Part shown: in pieces, positions 8,301 to 16,940 of the stretch
Layout: every line of letters starts with the position of its first letter
Numbering within the stretch: the stretch's first letter is position 1
From: Bacteroidota bacterium
Lineage (GTDB): Bacteria > Bacteroidota > Bacteroidia > Sphingobacteriales > Sphingobacteriaceae
Length of the DNA: 64,000 bases
Direction of reading: 5' to 3'
NCBI GenBank assembly: GCA_023450085.1
Contig: JAEXHI010000023.1
Span: forward strand, 62,001 to 126,000
Made by a program: the position numbers and the translations under genes
The notes under the pieces: model-generated
The model's database searches: none
What the model was told of the DNA's origin: nothing
The model's input: only the letters and a program-made list of their open reading frames with translations

Positions 8301-9116
8301 CTATTGTTGCAAGCTAAATTTAATTGGGATGTTATATTTAACACGCACCGGTTTACCATTTTGCATACCTGGGTTCCAACGTTTACTCAGTTTCAAAACA
8401 CGAACTGCTTCTTCATCGGTTCCATATCCAAGTTTTCTATCAATTTTGATATCAGTTAACGATCCATCTTTCTCTACTGTAAAAGAAACGAATACGTTAC
8501 CTTGAATATTGTTCTCTGCAGCCATTGGAGGATATTTAATGTTATCTCCCAAGAATTTATAGAACTTATCGATACCACCTGGGAACATTGGAGGGTTTTC
8601 CATACTTACAAAACTGTAAACAGTATTATCCTCTACTACCACTGCTTGTTTTGGACCTTCACCTGCAGCTGTAATTTGCACTACGTCAGCAGTAGGGTCA
8701 CCTTCAATGGTTCTTTGTCCTGGATCAGCTTTTTTCAAATCCTCAATGGTTGGTGGTTTCTCATCACGCACCTCATTATCGGGTTTAACGATTGGAGGAG
8801 GGAATTTCACCTGATCCTGCTTTGGTGGAGGTGGCTCTACCGGTGGAGGAGTTTTAACCTCTGGGTTAATTGGTGGAGGAGGTTGCATTACTACCTCGGT
8901 TACTGTCTCTTGTGGAGGTTCAGGAACCATTCCTTTCAACAAAGCATATAGCCTTGGCGCAAGGAAAAGGAAGATGAATATTGCCGAAGCAATAAACAAT
9001 GATTTAGTAGTATTCCAAGAGTTAGTCTGACGAAGCTCGTATGCCCCGTAAGCTTTGTTCTTTTTAGCGAACACAACGTCAATCCATTCCTTATTAAATA
9101 AATCTATTTTAGACAT
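8301..9116 (-). CDS. tonB: TonB-family energy transducer
   Basis: TonB couples the proton motive force harvested by ExbB/ExbD to outer-membrane receptors. The 271-aa protein has a cytoplasmic start, one membrane helix near residues 38-58, and a long Pro-rich periplasmic spacer (PPPPINPEVKTPPPVEPPPP). The TonB C-terminal domain follows at about 190-270 (YPPMAAENNIQGNVFVSFTV, then KRWNPGMQNGKPVRVKYNIP). It comes directly after two exbD genes in the same operon. Confidence 0.94.
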   Translation of the reverse strand: MSKIDLFNKEWIDVVFAKKNKAYGAYELRQTNSWNTTKSLFIASAIFIFLFLAPRLYALLKGMVPEPPQETVTEVVMQPPPPINPEVKTPPPVEPPPPKQDQVKFPPPIVKPDNEVRDEKPPTIEDLKKADPGQRTIEGDPTADVVQITAAGEGPKQAVVVEDNTVYSFVSMENPPMFPGGIDKFYKFLGDNIKYPPMAAENNIQGNVFVSFTVEKDGSLTDIKIDRKLGYGTDEEAVRVLKLSKRWNPGMQNGKPVRVKYNIPIKFSLQQ

Positions 9117-9145
9117 TGCTCAATTTTTTATTTGTTATCAACTTA

Positions 9146-9691
9146 TTATAAAATCCCTTTGGATTTCATAAAATCTCTTTCGCTATCTAAAAGATGCTTA
9201 GGATCGTCGTCAACAGCTGGAGCGTTGATATTTGTTTTAGTGATATTGATCTCGTCCATGATGTCTACAAAGTTTTTGTAAGTAGCGCCATCGGTAGGCT
9301 TAACAATAATCACAATATCTCTACCACTCGCATCTTTTACGTCCTTCTTGTTCTTTAACAATGAAGCTCTAATATCATTAAAACCTTCAATTGTTGGAGC
9401 CGATTTACCAGCTTCTCCCATGTACCAAGCAATTCTATCGTTTTTGCCCAATAAAATGGTCATCGTCTGTGACTCTCTAAGTTCAAGCCTGTTCTCATCC
9501 TTTGCGTCCTTATCAGGCTTTGCAATATCCATTGCCTGAGGTTTAGACAAAGACGTGGTTAACATGAAGAAAGTAATCAAAAGGAACGCCAAGTCTACCA
9601 TCGCGGTCAAATCGACCTTAGTAGATTGCTTCTTGCTTCTTACTTTACCACCTTTACCGCCGCCTCCGCTGGAGGTATCTAATTCTGCCAT
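9146..9691 (-). CDS. exbD: ExbD/TolR biopolymer transport protein (second copy)
   Basis: This 181-aa ExbD has a Gly/Lys-rich cytoplasmic start, then VDLTAMVDLAFLLITFFMLTT with the conserved Asp of the proton path at the membrane entry. A periplasmic domain follows. It is 10 bp from the other exbD gene. It resembles the lone ExbD at 16322 more than its operon neighbour (both end in FMKGKGI/FMKSKGIL). Confidence 0.93.
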   Translation of the reverse strand: MAELDTSSGGGGKGGKVRSKKQSTKVDLTAMVDLAFLLITFFMLTTSLSKPQAMDIAKPDKDAKDENRLELRESQTMTILLGKNDRIAWYMGEAGKSAPTIEGFNDIRASLLKNKKDVKDASGRDIVIIVKPTDGATYKNFVDIMDEINITKTNINAPAVDDDPKHLLDSERDFMKSKGIL

Positions 9692-9701
9692 TGCTTAATT
9701 T

Positions 9702-10322
9702 CTATTGTGGTGCACCGCCTTCAGACGATGTAATTAAACTAAATTTGTTAATTTTTTGCTTTTGCAATAAGTCAACAACTTTTCTAACGGTTGGATATTC
9801 TTCGTTAGCATTACCTTTAATGCTTAAACGCATATCTATTCCGTGTAGTTCAGAAGTAGCATATCTGGCTTCCTTGATCCAATTGAACAATTCATTGTTA
9901 GTGGTTGAATCCATTGGAATGCCCGACTGTATGCCCGACTTTGTGCGTTGCTCTCCATTCATAGCCAAAAACTGCTTCATATTACCCATTGGTACACCGA
10001 AAGCAGAAACTACTGCGAATTTTTTAGCCTCCTCTTCAGAAAACGTTTGGCCATAAAGGTTTCCCATTCTCGCAAGTGTTGCTTTTTTCACGTCTTGACC
10101 GACGATTTCCAAGAACACTTTGCCTTTACCGATACTCACGATAGAGATATCTTTATCAGGCATTTTAAACTGCACTGAAGAAGATGGTGTAGTGATCTCT
10201 AGTGGATCTGGCTGACGAGCGGTGGCTGTTAAGATAAAGAAAGTAAGTAACAGGAAGGATACGTCGCACATGGCGGTCATATCAATCGAGGTACTCTTTC
10301 TTGGAACTTTTGCTCTACCCAT
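9702..10322 (-). CDS. exbD: ExbD/TolR biopolymer transport protein (first copy)
   Basis: The 206-aa ExbD carries SIDMTAMCDVSFLLLTFFILTA at residues 12-33 with the conserved membrane Asp. Its periplasmic part is longer than that of the second copy. It follows exbB by 85 bp. Two adjacent, clearly different ExbD subunits after one ExbB suggest a mixed ExbD dimer, as is common in this phylum; the pairing itself is inference. Confidence 0.93.
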   Translation of the reverse strand: MGRAKVPRKSTSIDMTAMCDVSFLLLTFFILTATARQPDPLEITTPSSSVQFKMPDKDISIVSIGKGKVFLEIVGQDVKKATLARMGNLYGQTFSEEEAKKFAVVSAFGVPMGNMKQFLAMNGEQRTKSGIQSGIPMDSTTNNELFNWIKEARYATSELHGIDMRLSIKGNANEEYPTVRKVVDLLQKQKINKFSLITSSEGGAPQ

Positions 10323-10407
10323 AATCTAAAAATTATTAATATTTTAACTAATGATGCTATTTGTTCCGGTTTTCCATAAAGCCGGCAAAAGAAAATAAAA
10401 AATAATT

Positions 10408-11292
10408 TTATTTGTGTGTACTTGCGTACGTTTGGATGATGCTGAAACCAGCTTCATCAATAGCATAAGTTAATTTATCAATTTTAGAAGTAAGGATGTT
10501 ATACATGATGATCGCTAAAGTTGAAGTACCGATACCTGTTGCAGTATTGATAAGTGCCTCAGAGATACCAGTTGCAAGAGCCGCTTGGTCAGGAGCACCT
10601 GAGTTAGCTAAACCACCAAACGCCTTGATCATACCTGTTACTGTACCTAATAGACCCATCAAAGTACCTACTGATACCAAAGTAGCGATGATTGTTAAGT
10701 TTTGCTCTAACATTGGCATTTCTAAAGCTGTTGCTTCTTCGATATCTTTTTGAATAGCTACTACTGATTGCTCAACATCTAAGTTAGTATCAGCTTCTAC
10801 TTCGCTATATTTTTTAAGACCTGATTTAATTACGTTAGCTACAGAACCTTGTTGCTTATCGCACTCTGCCATTGCAGATTGGATGTTTCCTGAGCTTAAC
10901 AAAGATTGGATTTTTTTGATGAATGCTTCTAAGCTTCCTTTACCAGTTGCTTTACCGATAACGATAAAACGCTCAATAGAGAAAACAAATACCATTAAAA
11001 GCATACCAATTAGGATAGGCACGATAAAACCTCCTTTGAAAGCCATACCGCCATAGTTTCCTGGATGAGGAAGGTAAGCGTGGGTATCGTCATTATAGAA
11101 AGCTAATGATAAAGAGCTATTAGCTTTAGCAACTTCTTCTGGAACGTTAAAGTTTGTTGGTTTACCTAATACGAAGATAAAAAGGGTTACACCAATGATA
11201 ATACAGATTGGGATAACTAGGGTAGCAAATAAGTTAGACGCTGTTGCGCTGCTCTCTTTTTTAGCTGGTGTAGGTTTTGGTGCGTTTGCCAT
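10408..11292 (-). CDS. exbB: MotA/TolQ/ExbB proton channel protein
   Basis: The 294-aa ExbB is the proton-channel subunit of the Ton motor. It has an N-terminal helix (about 22-44), a second at about 90-110 (GFIVPILIGMLLMVFVFSIERF), and a TolQ/ExbB core with two more hydrophobic segments. Those core segments are visible as TLVSVGTLMGLLGTVTGMIKAF and LINTATGIGTSTLAIIMYNIL. It is the first gene of the exbB-exbD-exbD-tonB operon, with a recognisable promoter 100-130 bp upstream. Confidence 0.95.
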   Translation of the reverse strand: MANAPKPTPAKKESSATASNLFATLVIPICIIIGVTLFIFVLGKPTNFNVPEEVAKANSSLSLAFYNDDTHAYLPHPGNYGGMAFKGGFIVPILIGMLLMVFVFSIERFIVIGKATGKGSLEAFIKKIQSLLSSGNIQSAMAECDKQQGSVANVIKSGLKKYSEVEADTNLDVEQSVVAIQKDIEEATALEMPMLEQNLTIIATLVSVGTLMGLLGTVTGMIKAFGGLANSGAPDQAALATGISEALINTATGIGTSTLAIIMYNILTSKIDKLTYAIDEAGFSIIQTYASTHK

Positions 11293-11391
11293 TTTTTTAA
11301 TTTTTAGTTTTAGTACTTGTTTTTTAAATTTCTAATGTAAATAAATAAGTTAATACACTCAACGCCGGCATAGGCCGAATTGTTGCGGAAG

Positions 11392-11421
11392 CAAATTTAT
11401 AATTTTGATTTAAATTACAAA
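11392..11421 (-). promoter_or_regulatory. Predicted promoter of the exbB-tonB operon
   Basis: On the minus strand TTTG, 18 bases, then TAAATTTG fits the Bacteroidota promoter consensus. It leaves a leader of roughly 90 bases before the exbB ATG. That leader holds a short GC-rich palindromic patch (near 11364-11379) of unknown role. Confidence 0.55.
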
Positions 11422-11481
11422 TTAAATATTCACTACACAATTAATTCGTTACTTACGCCGCCCTTGAAAGTGCGCATAACT

Positions 11482-11513
11482 AAAAAAGATTGCCCCCTCG
11501 AGGCAATCTTTTC
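11482..11513 (-). terminator. Terminator downstream of pckA
   Basis: AAAAGATTGCC and GGCAATCTTTT form an 11-bp stem with a 7-base loop. It lies 55 bp after the pckA stop, upstream of the exbB promoter region. Confidence 0.75.
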
Positions 11514-11567
11514 GCAATTAAAACTAAAAATTTAATCAAATGCAAATTTTTGCAAGAAAAAAAAGCA

Positions 11568-13172
11568 TTAAGCTATAATTTCCGCAAGCTTCGGCATACC
11601 CTTTTTCATCTCTTCATCTGCATATTCTTCGAAATCTTTGAAGTTGTCCAAAAATGCCTGCGCCAGCTCATTCGCCTTTGCGTCATAGTGTTGCGGATTG
11701 CTCCAAGTGTTTCGTGGGTTTAAAACCTCCGAAGGTACATTGTTACATGTGCTTGGCATTGCCAAACCAAATACGGGATGTTGGCTAAATTCTACATTTT
11801 CTAGTGCACCGTTCAGTGCAGCGGTAATCATTGCTCGGGTATATGAAAGCTTCATTCTACTTCCCACGCCAAAAGGCCCTCCACTCCAGCCCGTATTAAC
11901 CAACCATACATTTACCTGATGTTTTTTCATTTTTTCGCCTAGCAATTTGGCATAGGCTGTTGGATGTAGGGGCAAGAAAGCTTTTCCAAAACAAGCCGAG
12001 AAAGTCAATTGAGGCTCTGTTACGCCCGTTTCAGTTCCGGCAACCTTAGCGGTATAACCAGAAATAAAATGGAACATGGCCTGTCCTGGTGTTAATTTAG
12101 ATATTGGAGGAAGCACTCCAAAGGCATCAGCAGTTAAAAAGAAGATGTTCTTTGGAATTGGCGCTATAGAAGGTTCCAAGGCATTATCAATATGATCCAT
12201 TGGATAGGCCACCCTTGTATTTTCTGTTTTTTCTATATTAGAAAAATCTACCGTTCTCGTAGCTGGGAAGTAATTGATGTTTTCCAACAAGGCTCCGAAC
12301 TTAATGGCATTAAAAATTTGCGGCTCTTTTTCGGCAGTTAAATCTACGCACTTGGCATAACAACCCCCTTCAAAGTTGAAAATACTATCTTCTCCCCAAC
12401 CATGCTCATCGTCACCAACTAAAGCGCGATTTGGATCGGCAGAAAGCGTGGTTTTTCCAGTTCCTGATAAGCCAAAGAATACCGCAGAATCGCCATCCTT
12501 GCCCACATTTGCAGAACAGTGCATTGACAGGGTATTTCTTTGCTCAGGTAGTACAAAATTCAATACCGAGAAGATACCTTTCTTAATTTCTCCAGTATAG
12601 GCGGTCCCTCCTATCAAAATAATTTTCTTTGAAAAATTTAGGATAGAGAAGTTTTCTTGCCTTGTTCCATCTGTTTGTGGATTGGCTAAAAAAGATGGAA
12701 TAGCAATAATGGTCCATTCGGGTTGTGCAGGCAACTCCTCATTTCCATATCGAAGAAAAAGGTTGTTTGCAAATATATTTTGGAACGCATACTCTGTGAT
12801 TACCCTTATGCTGGTGCTATAATCTTTATCAGCACAAGCATAGGCATCTCTTACATATACTTCTTTGTCATTTAAGTAAGCAAGCATTTTTTGATAGAGT
12901 GCATCAAAATGCTGTGTGCTTATTTTAATATTGATGTCGCCCCACCACACGGTATCGTTGGTCACTTCATCGCTAACAACAAACCTGTCTTTTGGTGAAC
13001 GGCCTTTAAATTTACCGGTATCAATGGCTAAAGCGCCTGAATCGGCTAGGGTACCTTCCCCGTTTTTGATTGCCTCCTCAACTAACTCTGGCACGCTCAA
13101 CTGATATTTAAACTGAAGCGAAGCCAAACCCAGATAATCTAACTGAGGCTTTTGGATACTATATTTGGTCAT
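11568..13172 (-). CDS. pckA: Phosphoenolpyruvate carboxykinase (ATP)
   Basis: The enzyme converts oxaloacetate and ATP to phosphoenolpyruvate, CO2 and ADP, the first committed step of gluconeogenesis. At 534 aa it has the expected length. The P-loop-like kinase motif GLSGTGKTTLSADP and the metal/ATP-binding GDDEHGWGEDSIFNFEGGCY are intact, as is the KGRSPKDRFVV substrate block near residue 55. It is monocistronic, with its own terminator. A possible -7 box (TAGCTTTG at 13194-13201) precedes it, but the -33 spacing is poor. Confidence 0.97.
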   Translation of the reverse strand: MTKYSIQKPQLDYLGLASLQFKYQLSVPELVEEAIKNGEGTLADSGALAIDTGKFKGRSPKDRFVVSDEVTNDTVWWGDINIKISTQHFDALYQKMLAYLNDKEVYVRDAYACADKDYSTSIRVITEYAFQNIFANNLFLRYGNEELPAQPEWTIIAIPSFLANPQTDGTRQENFSILNFSKKIILIGGTAYTGEIKKGIFSVLNFVLPEQRNTLSMHCSANVGKDGDSAVFFGLSGTGKTTLSADPNRALVGDDEHGWGEDSIFNFEGGCYAKCVDLTAEKEPQIFNAIKFGALLENINYFPATRTVDFSNIEKTENTRVAYPMDHIDNALEPSIAPIPKNIFFLTADAFGVLPPISKLTPGQAMFHFISGYTAKVAGTETGVTEPQLTFSACFGKAFLPLHPTAYAKLLGEKMKKHQVNVWLVNTGWSGGPFGVGSRMKLSYTRAMITAALNGALENVEFSQHPVFGLAMPSTCNNVPSEVLNPRNTWSNPQHYDAKANELAQAFLDNFKDFEEYADEEMKKGMPKLAEIIA

Positions 13173-13308
13173 ATTTTTGGTTTAAATATCCCGCAAAGCT
13201 AAGGAGTTATTTATCCAAAAAATGCCATATTTAGATAATTTTTTTACTTATTGTGGCAATTACACTAAGAGCTAAACATCTGCCTTACAGCCAGTTAAAA
13301 ACAAGAAT

Positions 13309-13665
13309 CTAACCTCCAGACTTCTTCACTTTATAACCTTCTTTTTGAAGATATAGAAATGCCTTTTCCTTAAAATCTCCTTGTAAAATGATCTCACCGT
13401 CTTTGGCCCCGCCTCCAACACCACATTTTGTTTTAAGCGTTTTAGCCAATTTTTCTAAATCCGTCTCGCTACCAACAAAGCCAGTCACTAAGGTCACTGT
13501 TTTACCTCCCCTGTTTTTTCGATCCAACATTACCCTCAAATCTTGCTGGGCATTGGACAAAGTCTCTTGTTCTTCTTCTTGAGGTTTTTCGTATACAAAA
13601 TCTGGATCAGTAGAAAACATAATTCCACTAAAATCATTAAAGGTATTTTTCTTTTGTTTACTCAT
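13309..13665 (-). CDS. SUI1/YciH-family translation factor
   Basis: This 118-aa protein is related to eukaryotic eIF1 and E. coli YciH. The SUI1 core occupies residues 48-115: RKNRGGKTVTLVTGF, then LAKTLKTKCGVGGGAKDGEI and a QGDF segment. The N-terminal 45 residues are acidic and lineage-specific. In bacteria the family binds the 30S subunit; its exact role is uncertain. It is separated from the lipid kinase by a degenerate TTAG-rich repeat tract. Confidence 0.9.
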   Translation of the reverse strand: MSKQKKNTFNDFSGIMFSTDPDFVYEKPQEEEQETLSNAQQDLRVMLDRKNRGGKTVTLVTGFVGSETDLEKLAKTLKTKCGVGGGAKDGEIILQGDFKEKAFLYLQKEGYKVKKSGG

Positions 13666-13666
13666 A

Positions 13667-13737
13667 TTAGGGACTAGGAACTAGTGGTTAGTAGTTAGGG
13701 GTTAGTAATTAGTTGCCAGAGATTGGTGGTTAATAAA
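13667..13737. repeat. Degenerate TTAG/TTAGTA-rich tract
   Basis: About 70 bases repeat variants of GGTTAGTA and ACTAGG several times between two minus-strand genes. No hairpin or coding potential is seen. Confidence 0.6.
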
Positions 13738-13741
13738 GAAA

Positions 13742-14626
13742 TTAGTTACTTAATATCTTTAACGATGCTGGAACTATTTTTATTTCCAGTTCTTCGCCAA
13801 GCTTCAAAGGTTCGCCATCTAAATGCACTGCATCGGCGGCATTACGTTTTATTTTAATATGCTTTCCTCTAATGATTTTCACTAAACTTGACTGGTGCGT
13901 TTTTGCCGTGATCATCTGAAAAGCCAGTATAGGCAGTTTCACCAAAGAGATAGGATGTATAATACAAACATCGAGATAGCCATCCGTTAGTGACGACTTT
14001 GGTGAGATGTATACATTATTGCCATATTGGGACGAATTGGCAATACTAATGGCAAAAGCCGAGTTATCGTATTCTTTTCCGTCAATTTCAATATGGTAAG
14101 GTTGTGCTTTATAGGTAGTGATCTCTTTAAATCCCAACTCCACGTAGCTCTTTAACCCGCGTTTCTTGTTGCCTGCAAAAACCGAGCTTAAATGTGCATC
14201 GAAACCCATTCCAGCCATATTAAAGAATTTCCGACCATTTAACTCTGCAGTATCTATCAGCTGAGGTTTACCTGTATTAATAAGGGCAATGGCTTTTTTG
14301 GCACTCAATGGTATGTTTAAAAAGCGTGCTAAACCATTACCCGAACCAAATGGAATAATGGCCAAAGTTTTATTGCTATGCACCAATTTACTGGCCACTT
14401 CATTGATGGTGCCATCGCCCCCCACGGCGACAATCACATCGTAATTTTTCTTTTCAGCTTCCTCTGCCAGCTCCGCAGCATGACCAACGTATTCTGTAAA
14501 AGCATATATTGGGGCATACTTCTCCTTATCAAGAAATTGATCGATCAAAGTAGGCAGATCTGCTTTCTTTTTACCTCCTGAGATGGGGTTGATGATAAAG
14601 AGGATATTGGACTTGTTTTGTGACAT
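13742..14626 (-). CDS. Diacylglycerol kinase-family lipid kinase (YegS/BmrU type)
   Basis: The 294-aa protein belongs to the DAGK catalytic superfamily that phosphorylates lipids or sphingoid bases. It has the N-terminal INPISGGKKK block, the nucleotide-binding VAVGGDGTINEVAS near residue 82, and IPFGSGNGLARFL near residue 113. The C-terminal beta-sandwich ends with VHLDGEPLKLGEELEIKIVP. Substrate cannot be read from sequence. It is divergent from metK, with 227 bp between them. Confidence 0.9.
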   Translation of the reverse strand: MSQNKSNILFIINPISGGKKKADLPTLIDQFLDKEKYAPIYAFTEYVGHAAELAEEAEKKNYDVIVAVGGDGTINEVASKLVHSNKTLAIIPFGSGNGLARFLNIPLSAKKAIALINTGKPQLIDTAELNGRKFFNMAGMGFDAHLSSVFAGNKKRGLKSYVELGFKEITTYKAQPYHIEIDGKEYDNSAFAISIANSSQYGNNVYISPKSSLTDGYLDVCIIHPISLVKLPILAFQMITAKTHQSSLVKIIRGKHIKIKRNAADAVHLDGEPLKLGEELEIKIVPASLKILSN

Positions 14627-14657
14627 AAATAATTAGCGCACAAAATAATTGATAATT

Positions 14658-14689
14658 TTTGAGTATTAAAATTTATTGTAGTAGTTTTG
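14658..14689 (+). promoter_or_regulatory. Predicted metK promoter
   Basis: TTTG (14658-14661), 20 bases, then TAGTTTTG (14682-14689) matches the Bacteroidota consensus. Transcription would begin near 14696, exactly at the 5' edge of the SAM-II-like aptamer. This supports both calls. Confidence 0.65.
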
Positions 14690-14695
14690 CGGCAT

Positions 14696-14766
14696 TAAAG
14701 TGGATTGATTTGCTAATACCGAATATTTCGGCACTGATTGCAACCACGTAAAAAAAAGTGCTAATT
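14696..14766 (+). ncRNA. SAM-II (SAM-alpha)-like riboswitch upstream of metK
   Basis: The layout matches the SAM-II pseudoknot class. P1 is GTGG (14700-14703) with CCAC (14744-14747), and TTGATTTGC follows the 5' arm. A CCGAA/TTCGG hairpin lies inside, and ATTGCAACCAC comes before an A-run and GTGCTAA. GCACT (14731-14735) can pair with AGTGC (14757-14761), giving the expected H-type pseudoknot. The CCGAA hairpin corresponds to the optional extension seen in some members. It sits about 88 bases upstream of the ATG, farther than the ribosome-site-occluding examples, so the output mechanism is unclear. A covariance-model search would decide. Confidence 0.78.
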
Positions 14767-14853
14767 ATATTTCTACACTTCTCTTTTACAACCTTTCGAG
14801 GTATCAATTACTTTAATTTTATTGTTTGGTTTACATTAATAAACAAAAATTAG

Positions 14854-16104
14854 ATGTCTTATTTATTTACATCAGAATCTGTATCTGAAGGTCACCCAGA
14901 TAAAATTGCTGACCAAATTTCAGACGCGTTAATCGATAATTTCCTAGCTTTTGATGCGGAGTCAAAAGTAGCTTGTGAGACACTTGTAACTACAGGACAG
15001 GTGATTTTAGCCGGAGAGGTAAAATCTAAAACCTATTTAGATGTACAGCAAATTGCAAGAGATGTGATCAAGAAAATTGGTTACACTAAAAGCGAATACA
15101 TGTTCGAAGCGAACTCTTGCGGTGTACTTTCTGCTATTCACGAACAATCTCAAGATATTAACCAAGGTGTTGACAGAAGCAGCAAAGAAGAACAAGGTGC
15201 TGGCGACCAAGGGATGATGTTTGGTTATGCAACCAACGAAACCGCAGATTATATGCCTTTGGCCTTAAATCTTTCGCACCAATTGTTGCAAGAGTTGGCT
15301 GTGTTAAGACGTGAGAATAAAGAAATTACTTACTTACGTCCGGATGCTAAATCTCAAGTTACGTTAGAGTACGACGACAACAACAAACCTGTTCGCATTG
15401 ATGCGATTGTAATTTCTACGCAACATGATGATTTTGCTGAAGAAGCTACGATGTTGGCTAAAATCAAAGAAGATTTAGTGAGCATTCTTATCCCAAGAAT
15501 CATCAAGAACAACCCTCAATATGCGCACTTGTTTAACGACAAAATCCAATACCACATTAACCCAACTGGTAAATTTGTAATTGGTGGTCCGCATGGTGAT
15601 ACTGGTTTAACAGGTAGAAAAATTATTGTAGATACTTACGGTGGTAAAGGTGCACACGGTGGTGGTGCTTTTTCTGGAAAAGATCCAAGCAAGGTAGATA
15701 GAAGTGCTGCTTATGCTACTCGTCACATTGCCAAAAACTTAGTTGCTGCAGGTGTAGCTGATGAAATTTTAGTACAGGTTTCTTATGCTATTGGCGTGGC
15801 ACAACCTATGGGTATTTACATTAATACTTACGGTACTAGCAAAGTTGGTAAAACCGATGGTGAGATTGCTAAAATTGTAGAGAGCATTTTCGATATGCGT
15901 CCTTACTTCATTGAGCAACGTTTGAAATTAAGAAATCCTATTTATAGTGAAACTGCTGCTTACGGTCACATGGGACGTAAGCCTGAAACCGTGACTAAAA
16001 CTTTCAAATCGCCAAATGGTGAAGAGAAAACAGTTAGTGTTGAATTATTTACTTGGGAAAAACTAGATTACGTTGACCAAGTAAAAGCTGCTTTCGGTTT
16101 ATAA
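14854..16104 (+). CDS. metK: S-adenosylmethionine synthetase
   Basis: The enzyme makes S-adenosylmethionine from methionine and ATP. At 416 aa it shows all three signatures: GHPDKIADQISDALID, GAGDQGMMFGYA, and GGGAFSGKDPSKVDRSAAYA. It is a single-gene unit with a SAM-II-like riboswitch in its leader and a hairpin terminator after it. Feedback by its own product is therefore plausible. Confidence 0.98.
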   Translation: MSYLFTSESVSEGHPDKIADQISDALIDNFLAFDAESKVACETLVTTGQVILAGEVKSKTYLDVQQIARDVIKKIGYTKSEYMFEANSCGVLSAIHEQSQDINQGVDRSSKEEQGAGDQGMMFGYATNETADYMPLALNLSHQLLQELAVLRRENKEITYLRPDAKSQVTLEYDDNNKPVRIDAIVISTQHDDFAEEATMLAKIKEDLVSILIPRIIKNNPQYAHLFNDKIQYHINPTGKFVIGGPHGDTGLTGRKIIVDTYGGKGAHGGGAFSGKDPSKVDRSAAYATRHIAKNLVAAGVADEILVQVSYAIGVAQPMGIYINTYGTSKVGKTDGEIAKIVESIFDMRPYFIEQRLKLRNPIYSETAAYGHMGRKPETVTKTFKSPNGEEKTVSVELFTWEKLDYVDQVKAAFGL

Positions 16105-16179
16105 TAACAATGCGGTCATTTCGGCAAGGCACGAGGAGAAATCTAGCTTATTAACTTATACTTGCTAGTGGCTCCATTT

Positions 16180-16241
16180 TTTAGCCACAGATACACAGAT
16201 TGATCTTTACATAGAAATTTGTGCATCTGTGGCTATTTTTT
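16180..16241 (+). terminator. Hairpin terminator downstream of metK
   Basis: TAGCCACAGATaCACA pairs with TGTGcATCTGTGGCTA and is followed by seven T. The AGCCACAGATnCACAGAT core looks like a dispersed repeat, so it may be a captured repeat acting as a terminator. Confidence 0.6.
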
Positions 16242-16321
16242 TAACGAACTGTGTCACCTCATGCTAGATTTTACGCCGTAGCTGCTTCGCGGTCTCTCTG
16301 CGTTCGAAATGACGGCAGATT

Positions 16322-16858
16322 TTATATGCCTTTACCCTTCATAAAGCTGGCTTCTTCCGCTAGCACATATTTATCATCAATAGCATAAGTATTAACCTTA
16401 TTGATGTGCATCTCATCAACCACGTCTACAAAGTTGCGGAAAACAGAAGTGGCAGTAGGTTTAATGATCACATACATTTCTTGGTCTTTTGCCGCTCGAT
16501 GTGTGTTTGCTACGATTTGCCTATTTGCTAAAATTGCCTTTCTAATTTGGGAAACATCAGCCACTTGCATTTGGCCATCTGTTGCCCTACCAAGGTAATA
16601 AACCGCTTTATTGTCTTTACCTAACAAAATGGTAAGGGTTTTAGAAGCTGGCCAAGGTTCCAAATCCTCTACATTGGGTACTGGTACCGGCTTAGCAATA
16701 TCCATTACATTCATTTTGCTTAAGGAGGTAGTGAGCATGAAGAAGGTGATGAGCAAGAATGCCAAATCAACCATTGCGGTTAAATCTACTCCTGGGATAG
16801 GTCTGCGAGTGCTTCCTTTCACGGCCTTGCCGCTTTGAGGAACGTTAAGTGTTGCCAT
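16322..16858 (-). CDS. Lone ExbD/TolR-family protein
   Basis: The 178-aa ExbD homologue has GVDLTAMVDLAFLLITFFMLTT at residues 24-45 with the conserved Asp of the proton path, followed by a periplasmic domain ending FMKGKGI. No exbB or tonB is adjacent, unlike the 8.3-11.3 kb cluster. It may supply an alternative ExbD to that motor, or work with an ExbB elsewhere. It lies downstream of sodC on the same strand but beyond its terminator. Confidence 0.88.
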   Translation of the reverse strand: MATLNVPQSGKAVKGSTRRPIPGVDLTAMVDLAFLLITFFMLTTSLSKMNVMDIAKPVPVPNVEDLEPWPASKTLTILLGKDNKAVYYLGRATDGQMQVADVSQIRKAILANRQIVANTHRAAKDQEMYVIIKPTATSVFRNFVDVVDEMHINKVNTYAIDDKYVLAEEASFMKGKGI

Positions 16859-16903
16859 CTTTGTTCAGTTTTTAGGATGATGACCATTTTGCTTTAATTG
16901 CAT

Positions 16904-16939
16904 AAAAAAAGAGCGACTAAATTTTAATCGCTCTTTTTT
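16904..16939 (-). terminator. Terminator downstream of sodC
   Basis: AAAAAAGAGCGA and TCGCTCTTTTTT form a 12-bp stem just after the sodC stop (16941). The T-run on the minus strand fits termination of sodC. Confidence 0.8.
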
Positions 16940-16940
16940 A

